From Sedimenticola sp. (GTDB lineage Bacteria > Pseudomonadota > Gammaproteobacteria > Chromatiales > Chromatiaceae): a DNA stretch of 5,469 nt. A program made the position numbers and the translations under genes. Below the pieces are notes generated by a model, which was not told where the DNA came from, searched no databases, and saw only the letters and a list, made by a program, of their open reading frames with translations. The DNA is taken from NCBI GenBank assembly GCA_026197195.1, contig JAPHUG010000087.1:1-5469 (forward strand), given 5' to 3'. Shown here one piece after another: positions 1 through 5,469 of the stretch; the stretch's first letter is position 1; every line of letters begins with the position of its first letter.

Positions 1-2505
1 GATGTGGAAGATGTGCCGGATCTGGATCCAGCCTTCCACCGTCTCGGCGAAGCGGACATGGATACGGTATTCAATACCGGCTCACTGTTCGCCCCAGATC
101 GCATGCCCCTGCGTGAGATCATCAGCTTTATAAAGGATGTATACGGCAGCAACATCGGCGCTGAATACATGCACATCACGGATACCCGTCAAAAGCGCTG
201 GATTCAAAAGCGCGTTGAGGGTACACGGGCCAAGGCAGAACTCAGCACCGATGATAAAAAGTGGTTACTGACACTCCTCACGGCATCTGAAGGCATGGAA
301 AAGTATCTGCACACCCGTTATGTCGGGCAAAAGCGTTTCTCTCTGGAAGGCGGCGAGTCACTGATTCCGCTGATGGATGAGCTGATTCAACGCGGTGGCC
401 AGGATGGTATTCGTGAAGTGGCCATTGGCATGGCCCATCGCGGCCGACTCAATGTCCTCACCAACATCCTCGGCAAAGCCCCTGCTGAGCTGTTTGAAGA
501 GTTCGAGGGTAAAAAGACGCCCGAGTTATACAAGAGCTCTGGCGATGTGAAATACCACATGGGCTTCTCCACCGATATTGAAACACCGGGCGGCTTCACC
601 CACGTGGTGCTCGGCTTCAATCCGTCCCATCTGGAGATTATCAGCCCGGTTATTGAGGGCTCAGTTCGTGCCCGGCAACAACGCTGTGGTGACAGAGATG
701 GCTCAGAAGTGCTGCCCATTCTGATCCATGGTGACTCGGCATTTGCTGGACAGGGCGTGGTCATGGAGACCTTCCAGATGTCTCAGGCTCGCGGTTATAC
801 CACGGGCGGCTCTGTACACATTGTCATTAATAACCAGGTGGGTTTCACCACCAGTAACCCGCTGGATACTCGCTCAACACTCTATTGCACCGATGTGGCA
901 AAGATTGTTCAGGCACCCATTTTCCACGTAAACGGCGACGACCCTGAAGCTGTAATCTTTGTCACCCGCTTGGCAATGGATTATCGCCAGCGCTTCCACA
1001 AAGACGTCATTATTGACCTGATCTGCTACCGCCGACATGGCCATAATGAAGCCGATGAGCCGGCCATGACGCAGCCCATGATGTATCAGAAGATACGTCG
1101 TCTGCCGACCACGCGCACCAACTACTCCGATCAACTGATTTCAGAGGGTGTTATCACGCCTGATCAGAGTCGCGAGATGGTGGAAGACTATCGCTCATCC
1201 CTGGAGCAAAACTCTACCGTTGCTCGTCCAACCTTGACGGATCTGAACTACCCCTATCACGTCAATTGGGCACCCTACCAGCACATCAGCTGGGAGCAAC
1301 CGGCGGACACCAGCATCTCAGAGGAGCGTCTGGCCCACTTGTCTGGCAAACTGGTTGAAGTACCGGATGGATTTGAGACTCACTCCCGGGTTACCAAACT
1401 GCTTGAGGGGCGTCGCAAGATGGCCACCGGCGATCAACTGGTTGACTGGGGATTTGGTGAATGCCTGGCTTACGCCTCCCTGGTTGAAGAAGGAATTCCA
1501 GTACGACTCTCCGGCCAGGACTGTGGGCGCGGTACATTCTCCCACCGCCATGCGGTGCTGCATAATCAGCTGACCGGCGAAAGCCATACCCCTTTGCAGC
1601 ATATCTCTGAAGATCAGGCGAACTTCCTGGTGATTGATTCGCTGCTTTCAGAAGAAGCCGTTCTGGGTTTTGAATACGGCTATGCCACGACAGAACCCAA
1701 AGCACTGACTATCTGGGAAGCGCAGTTTGGTGATTTTGCCAATGGCGCACAGGTTGTCATTGATCAGTTCATCAGCTCTGGCGGCTCGAAATGGGGCCTC
1801 TACTGCGGCCTGGTGATGCTGCTACCCCATGGCTACGAAGGCCAAGGTGCAGAGCACTCATCAGCCCGACTCGAGCGATACCTGCAACTCTGCGCAGAGC
1901 ACAACATGCAGGTCTGTGTCCCGACCACGCCAGCCCAGGTGTTCCACATGCTGCGCAGGCAGATGATACGCCCCATGCGTAAACCGCTGGTGGTCATGTC
2001 ACCCAAGAGCCTGTTGCGCCATCGTCTGGCCACCTCCGCGCTGGAAGAGTTTACCAAGGGTGAGTTCCAGCCCGTCATTGGTGAGATCGATGATATCGAT
2101 CCAAATGAAGTTGAGCATATCGTGATCTGCTCCGGCAAGGTCTACTTTGAACTGCTGGAGGCACGACGCGCACGGGGGCTTCGCAATGTTGCCATTATTC
2201 GTATTGAGCAACTCTATCCGTTCCCCCGCGAGATCTTTGATTCTGTCATTGATCAGTACACGAAGGTGGATCGCCTGATCTGGTGTCAGGAAGAGCCACA
2301 AAACCAGGGTGCTTGGGATCAAATCAAGCATCGTTTCCATACCCAACTCGATAAGGGTAAAAGCCTCTGCTATGTCGGACGGCCCGCCGCTGCCGCACCG
2401 GCTGTTGGTTATTACCCGATTCATGTTCAACAACAAGAGACCCTGATCGATGAAGCCCTGACGGGTAATATCAATCACTCAATGAACCGAAGGATGCCTG
2501 CATAA
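1..2505 (+). CDS. sucA: 2-oxoglutarate dehydrogenase E1 component, 5'-truncated by the window edge
   Basis: Thiamine-diphosphate-dependent E1 subunit of the cytoplasmic 2-oxoglutarate dehydrogenase complex. It decarboxylates 2-oxoglutarate and succinylates the E2 lipoyl group in the TCA cycle. The frame is open from base 1, and 834 codons are visible. Relatives have about 930-950 residues, so roughly 100 N-terminal residues, including the E2-contacting N-terminal segment, lie outside; the GTG at base 4 is not the real start. Counting codons from base 1, visible marks are KYHMGF (His 186), NPSHLE (about 207-212), and the ThDP/Mg site running from HGD (243-245) to INNQVGF (276-282). CYRRHGHNEADEP (342-354) follows. 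The transketolase-like pyrimidine-binding domain (about 480-675) contains SGQDCGRGTFSHRH, LSEEAVLGFEYGYA and HGYEGQG. The remainder is the C-terminal oxoglutarate dehydrogenase domain. No frameshift or missing core motif is seen. The tail runs roughly ten residues past that of E. coli SucA as I remember it. It is followed without a gap by sucB, implying one transcript. Identity is very secure. Confidence 0.97.
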   Translation, partial: DVEDVPDLDPAFHRLGEADMDTVFNTGSLFAPDRMPLREIISFIKDVYGSNIGAEYMHITDTRQKRWIQKRVEGTRAKAELSTDDKKWLLTLLTASEGMEKYLHTRYVGQKRFSLEGGESLIPLMDELIQRGGQDGIREVAIGMAHRGRLNVLTNILGKAPAELFEEFEGKKTPELYKSSGDVKYHMGFSTDIETPGGFTHVVLGFNPSHLEIISPVIEGSVRARQQRCGDRDGSEVLPILIHGDSAFAGQGVVMETFQMSQARGYTTGGSVHIVINNQVGFTTSNPLDTRSTLYCTDVAKIVQAPIFHVNGDDPEAVIFVTRLAMDYRQRFHKDVIIDLICYRRHGHNEADEPAMTQPMMYQKIRRLPTTRTNYSDQLISEGVITPDQSREMVEDYRSSLEQNSTVARPTLTDLNYPYHVNWAPYQHISWEQPADTSISEERLAHLSGKLVEVPDGFETHSRVTKLLEGRRKMATGDQLVDWGFGECLAYASLVEEGIPVRLSGQDCGRGTFSHRHAVLHNQLTGESHTPLQHISEDQANFLVIDSLLSEEAVLGFEYGYATTEPKALTIWEAQFGDFANGAQVVIDQFISSGGSKWGLYCGLVMLLPHGYEGQGAEHSSARLERYLQLCAEHNMQVCVPTTPAQVFHMLRRQMIRPMRKPLVVMSPKSLLRHRLATSALEEFTKGEFQPVIGEIDDIDPNEVEHIVICSGKVYFELLEARRARGLRNVAIIRIEQLYPFPREIFDSVIDQYTKVDRLIWCQEEPQNQGAWDQIKHRFHTQLDKGKSLCYVGRPAAAAPAVGYYPIHVQQQETLIDEALTGNINHSMNRRMPA
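2489..2494 (+). promoter_or_regulatory. Probable ribosome binding site of sucB
   Basis: GAAGGA lies inside the last codons of sucA, 11 bases before the sucB ATG at 2506. The spacing is slightly long for a Shine-Dalgarno sequence. Because the ATG abuts the sucA TAA directly, terminating ribosomes may also re-initiate here (inference). Confidence 0.5.
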
Positions 2506-3699
2506 ATGAGTACGAATGTAACTGTACCGGCGCTGCCGGAATCTGTCGCCGATGCCACCATTCTCACCTGGCATAAAAAGCCTGGTGATCCGGTATCACG
2601 CGATGAGAACCTCGTAGATCTGGAGACTGACAAGGTCGTACTGGAAGTGCCTTCTCCGGTTGATGGCATCTTGGGTGCTATTTCAGCGGCTGAAGGCGAC
2701 ACTGTTACTGCAGGTGATATGCTGACGGTCATTCAGGAAGGGAGTGCCGCTCCTGCCCCTGCAGCGGCTGAAGCCGCGCCTGCACCGGCAGATGATGAGC
2801 CGGTACTTACACCCGCCGTTCGTCGTCTGGTGAAAGAGAAGGGCATCGACCCAAAAGCCATTGTCGGCACCGGCAAAGATGGTCGCATCCTGAAAACGGA
2901 TGTCACCGCCTACATCGAAAGCCAGGAAGCCAGCAGCAAAGCTCCCGCAGCCTCCGCCACCCAAGAGAGTGAGATCACTCAAACGGGCGTTGAAGGTGAG
3001 CGCCCAGAGCAACGTGTGCCCATGACCCGCCTGCGTGCACGCATTGCCGAGCGTCTGCTGGAAGCCCAACAGAACGCGGCCATTCTGACCACCTTTAATG
3101 AGGTCGATCTACAGGCTATTAACGACCTGAGAAAGAACTATAAGGATAAGTTTGAAAAAGACCATGAGGTCAAACTTGGCTTCATGTCTTTCTTTATCAA
3201 GGCATCTGTAGAGGCACTCAAGCAGTTCCCTGCGGTGAATGCCTCAGTTGACGGCAAAGACATCATCTATCACGGCTACTACGACATCGGCATTGCGGTG
3301 GGATCACCCCGCGGCTTGGTTGTACCCATCCTGCGTGATGCGGATCAACTCGGCTTTGCCGACACCGAGAAAGCAGTGCGTGATTTTGGCAAGAAGGCCA
3401 ATGATGGCTCTCTCAGCTATGAGGAGTTGACCGGCGGTACCTTCACCATATCCAACGGCGGCGTGTTTGGCTCCATGCTCTCAACACCCATTCTGAATCC
3501 ACCCCAGAGCGCGATCCTGGGCATGCATACCATTCAGCAACGCCCCATGGTTGTTAACGGTGAAATCGTCGTTCGTCCGATGATGTATCTGGCACTCTCC
3601 TATGATCACCGCATCATTGATGGTCGTGAGGCAGTGCAGTTCCTGGTAACCATCAAAAACATGCTGGAAGATCCCACCCGCTTGCTGTTGCAGGTGTAA
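2506..3699 (+). CDS. sucB: Dihydrolipoyllysine-residue succinyltransferase (E2 of 2-oxoglutarate dehydrogenase)
   Basis: Core subunit of the 2-oxoglutarate dehydrogenase complex, transferring the succinyl group from its lipoyl arm to CoA to give succinyl-CoA. Complete at 397 residues (E. coli SucB is about 405). A single lipoyl domain covers residues 3-78, with Lys43 in ETDKVVLEV as the lipoylation site. An Ala/Pro-rich flexible linker (80-99) follows, then a peripheral-subunit-binding domain (about 101-137, LTPAVRRL to TDVTAYI) that would hold E1/E3, a second linker (138-168), and the acyltransferase domain (about 169-396). The catalytic motif DHRIIDG gives His368 and Asp372. The position matching E. 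coli Thr323 is Ser316 in FTISNGG, a conservative choice I believe is common in E2 enzymes. Succinyl rather than acetyl specificity is inferred from close similarity to SucB ([19 protein letters not shown]) and from the adjacent sucA. The ATG start is fixed by the lipoyl domain beginning at residue 3. The gene ends 39 bases before a strong terminator stem. Confidence 0.98.
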   Translation: MSTNVTVPALPESVADATILTWHKKPGDPVSRDENLVDLETDKVVLEVPSPVDGILGAISAAEGDTVTAGDMLTVIQEGSAAPAPAAAEAAPAPADDEPVLTPAVRRLVKEKGIDPKAIVGTGKDGRILKTDVTAYIESQEASSKAPAASATQESEITQTGVEGERPEQRVPMTRLRARIAERLLEAQQNAAILTTFNEVDLQAINDLRKNYKDKFEKDHEVKLGFMSFFIKASVEALKQFPAVNASVDGKDIIYHGYYDIGIAVGSPRGLVVPILRDADQLGFADTEKAVRDFGKKANDGSLSYEELTGGTFTISNGGVFGSMLSTPILNPPQSAILGMHTIQQRPMVVNGEIVVRPMMYLALSYDHRIIDGREAVQFLVTIKNMLEDPTRLLLQV

Positions 3700-3727
3700 T
3701 CAACCCAATCATCTGATTTGAGTTGAT
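3699..3727 (+). repeat. Short imperfect inverted repeat just after the sucB stop codon
   Basis: ATCAAC (3699-3704) is complementary to GTTGAT (3722-3727), and AATC (3707-3710) to GATT (3715-3718) inside it. Together they could form a weak AT-rich hairpin with a four-base loop. No T tract follows, so it is not a terminator by itself. It may be incidental, or may help protect the 3' end of the sucAB transcript (inference). Confidence 0.25.
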
Positions 3728-3738
3728 ACAGCACAATG

Positions 3739-3774
3739 AACCGGAGCATCAGATGTTGGTGCTCCGGTTTTTTT
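3739..3774 (+). terminator. Rho-independent terminator of sucAB
   Basis: AACCGGAGCA (3739-3748) pairs perfectly with TGCTCCGGTT (3760-3769). The stem can extend inward by T-G, C-G and A-T pairs (3749-3751 with 3757-3759), leaving a five-base loop. A run of seven T (3768-3774) follows on the + strand, two of which belong to the stem. The other strand lacks an equivalent T run, so termination is expected for rightward transcription, i.e. at the end of sucA-sucB. GCACAA (3731-3736) and TTGTGC (3773-3778) form an additional outer complementary pair. Confidence 0.9.
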
Positions 3775-3783
3775 GTGCCAGTC

Positions 3784-3789
3784 TATAAT
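3784..3789 (+). promoter_or_regulatory. Candidate -10 box for the Na/Pi transporter gene
   Basis: TATAAT matches the sigma-70 -10 consensus exactly and sits between the sucAB terminator and the transporter start, which would give a leader of about 45 bases. No good -35 hexamer is found at 16-18 bases upstream; that stretch is the terminator stem (GCTCCG at 3761-3766). TTGGTG at 3756-3761 is 22 bases away, too far. There is no TGn extension either. The match is therefore only suggestive, and an activator-dependent promoter is possible. Confidence 0.35.
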
Positions 3790-3841
3790 CTGGAAAGACG
3801 GCCTATAGATAATAAGACCAACTGACCCGTCAGGCAGCATG

Positions 3842-5469
3842 ATGCTAAAAAAAATACTGTTTCCAACCATCTGTTTCATCCTGGCATACGGGTTCTGGGT
3901 AAGTGACGATTTTAAGGAGATATCCGCAGGCGTTGCCATCTTCATGTTCGGCATGCTTTCACTGGAACAGGGTTTTCGCAGCTTCACCGGTGGCCTATTA
4001 GAGAAACTGCTCAATAAAACCACCTCAAGCTTCTGGAAGAGTCTCTCGTTTGGCGTGATATCCACCTCCATACTCCAATCAAGCTCACTGGTTTCTGTCA
4101 TTACCATCTCATTTCTCAGTGCTGGCTTACTAACGCTCATGGGGGGAATCGGCATCATCTTCGGGGCCAACCTTGGCACTACCACAGGCGCCTGGCTAAT
4201 TGCCGGACTTGGCTTAAAGGTAAAGATCTCTGCCTATGCCATGCCGATGCTTGTGTTTGGCGTGCTGCTTATCTTTCAAAAGTCCAAGAACCTGAACGGC
4301 ATCGGCTATGTGTTACTAGGTCTCGGTTTCCTTTTTCTCGGCATCCACTACATGAAAGAGGGTTTTGAGGCATTCAAAGAGACCATCAATCTGGCTGAAT
4401 ACGCTGTAGAGGGGTTTGCAGGTCTTCTGCTATTCACCCTGATAGGCTCTTTGGCAACCTTTGTTATGCAATCCAGCCATGCCACGCTGGTACTCATCAT
4501 CACGGCTCTGGCAGCACAACAAATTACCTATGAGAATGCACTGGCGCTGGCCATCGGCGCCAATATAGGCACCACCATAACGGCGATTCTCGGCTCAATC
4601 AGTGCTAATGCACAAGGCAAAAGGCTCGCCGGTGCCCACTTTGCGTTCAACCTGATGACAGGCCTGATAGCTATCCTGTTTATCAATCAACTCGTCATCG
4701 CCGTGAACGAGATCAGCCTGGTGACGGGTATTGATGAGGATGACTACACACTGAAGCTGGCTGTTTTCCATACCCTGTTCAACGTCATCGGTGTAGTGGT
4801 GATGAGCCCACTGATCCCCTCTCTTACGCGCATTCTGGAACGACTCTTTCAAGAGAAAAAACCTGAAATTGACCAGCCTAAATACCTGATTGATTCCGCA
4901 ATCGACTTCCCTGAAACCGCCGCCAAGGCGGTATTGGAGGAATCTCTGCATTTGTATGACAACGCACAGAGCATTCTGATACATGCTCTCGGATACAAAC
5001 GGCCTGAAGTCCTCTCCACCCTTGACCTGCTGGAACTGGCGGAAGAGCAGAAGAAGTTGACCCGATTGGATATTGATGCCGCCTATATGCGCAGTATTAA
5101 GGGCCTCTACAGCGCTATTGTCGCCTTCATCAGCCGTGCCGACTTCTCCTGGCAGATCGAACAATCGGCCGACCTTCATCACCTGCGAGAGGCCAATCAG
5201 CATGTAGTGGAAGCGATAAAGGACCTGAAACATCTGCAAAAAAATATGATCCGCTACATCAATGCGGATGATAAAGCGATGCGACATGCCTACGATCAAC
5301 TGCGCAGTCAGTTGGTTGTCATAATTCGGCAACTTGAAGAGATTAGACTCACTGATGAGAGTGACACCGCTATTCTCTCGCTCGACGCCCTGAAGCTAAT
5401 GGTTAAGGAGACGCATGAAGCGTTCTATCTGACCTTAAACGAGCTCATACGAAAGCGTAGTATTGTTCC
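3842..5469 (+). CDS. Na/Pi-cotransporter family membrane protein with C-terminal PhoU-like region, 3'-incomplete
   Basis: Inner-membrane protein of the Na/Pi cotransporter (NptA/YjbB) family, predicted to move phosphate. E. coli YjbB has been linked to phosphate export and other members to Na-coupled uptake, so direction is unknown here. The frame is open to the window end: 542 codons without a stop, about the full length of YjbB. Two homologous membrane repeats are visible. Repeat 1 has QSSS (79-82) and GANLGTTTG (108-116). Repeat 2 has QSSH (210-213) and GANIGTTIT (239-247). The Q-to-G spacing is 29 residues in both. GVAIFMFGM (30-38) and two H..FN motifs (His266/Asn270 and His310/Asn314) also fit the family. 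Hydrophobic segments end near 325. From about 341 onward the chain is charged and helical with no membrane segments, as in the PhoU-like tails of this family. Two adjacent ATGs exist (3839, 3842); 3842 is preferred because AGG at 3832-3834 is seven bases upstream, and an in-frame TAG at 3806 rules out a longer start. No pst or pho gene is in view. Family assignment is secure; substrate is inferred. Confidence 0.9.
   Translation, partial: MLKKILFPTICFILAYGFWVSDDFKEISAGVAIFMFGMLSLEQGFRSFTGGLLEKLLNKTTSSFWKSLSFGVISTSILQSSSLVSVITISFLSAGLLTLMGGIGIIFGANLGTTTGAWLIAGLGLKVKISAYAMPMLVFGVLLIFQKSKNLNGIGYVLLGLGFLFLGIHYMKEGFEAFKETINLAEYAVEGFAGLLLFTLIGSLATFVMQSSHATLVLIITALAAQQITYENALALAIGANIGTTITAILGSISANAQGKRLAGAHFAFNLMTGLIAILFINQLVIAVNEISLVTGIDEDDYTLKLAVFHTLFNVIGVVVMSPLIPSLTRILERLFQEKKPEIDQPKYLIDSAIDFPETAAKAVLEESLHLYDNAQSILIHALGYKRPEVLSTLDLLELAEEQKKLTRLDIDAAYMRSIKGLYSAIVAFISRADFSWQIEQSADLHHLREANQHVVEAIKDLKHLQKNMIRYINADDKAMRHAYDQLRSQLVVIIRQLEEIRLTDESDTAILSLDALKLMVKETHEAFYLTLNELIRKRSIV

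Noticed and set aside
4..6. GTG as the start codon of sucA
   Set aside because: The frame is open upstream to base 1, and the residues there (D-V-E-D-V-P-D-L-D-P) align to the interior of SucA, about 100 residues in. The true start is outside the window.
1999..2478. A 159-codon open frame on the - strand inside sucA
   Set aside because: It is antisense to the conserved C-terminal domain of SucA and has no recognisable motifs, so it is a frame shadow.
2743..2803. GC-rich Ala/Pro repeats as a tandem DNA repeat
   Set aside because: They encode the flexible Ala/Pro linker between the lipoyl and subunit-binding domains, which is normal for E2 proteins.
3804..3813. TATAGATAAT as a second promoter -10 region
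   Set aside because: No -35-like hexamer is found at suitable spacing for any register, and the perfect TATAAT at 3784 is the better candidate.
3709..4185. A 158-codon open frame on the - strand covering the intergenic region
   Set aside because: It runs antisense through the terminator and the first third of the transporter. The product is low-complexity and resembles no family; it is a shadow of the + gene.
4595..5332. A 245-codon open frame on the - strand
   Set aside because: It lies wholly opposite the transporter gene, whose + frame shows clear family motifs. The - strand product has no recognisable domain and begins within the transporter's C-terminal region.

Overview
The window looks like an ordinary chromosomal segment of a gammaproteobacterium with moderate GC. 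The two oxoglutarate dehydrogenase proteins read as close relatives of Escherichia coli SucA and SucB over long stretches. The assignment to class is inference from remembered family sequences; genus cannot be given.

Layout, left to right, all on the + strand. Bases 1-2505 hold the 3' nine-tenths of sucA (E1 of the 2-oxoglutarate dehydrogenase complex), cut by the left edge. Bases 2506-3699 hold a complete sucB (E2, dihydrolipoyl succinyltransferase), whose ATG follows the sucA stop codon with no spacer. An intergenic region of about 140 bases (3700-3841) has a strong intrinsic terminator (3739-3774) and, just after it, a perfect TATAAT box. From 3842 to the right edge runs a Na/Pi-cotransporter family membrane protein with two internal repeats and a C-terminal cytoplasmic helical region of the PhoU-like kind. 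It has no stop codon before the window ends, so it is 3'-incomplete but near the family's usual length.

SucA decarboxylates 2-oxoglutarate with thiamine diphosphate and passes the succinyl group to the lipoyl arm of SucB, which transfers it to CoA. The third enzyme (E3, lipoamide dehydrogenase) is not encoded directly downstream, because a terminator and then an unrelated transporter follow sucB. The transporter appears to be a separate transcription unit concerned with phosphate movement or homeostasis; nothing here ties it functionally to the TCA-cycle genes.

I found no mobile element, CRISPR array, RNA gene, recombination site or evidence of an undescribed system. The points worth a second look are small: a His in place of the usual third Ser in the second QSSS-type motif of the transporter, a terminator with a second outer inverted repeat, and the absence of lpd or sucCD immediately after sucAB.
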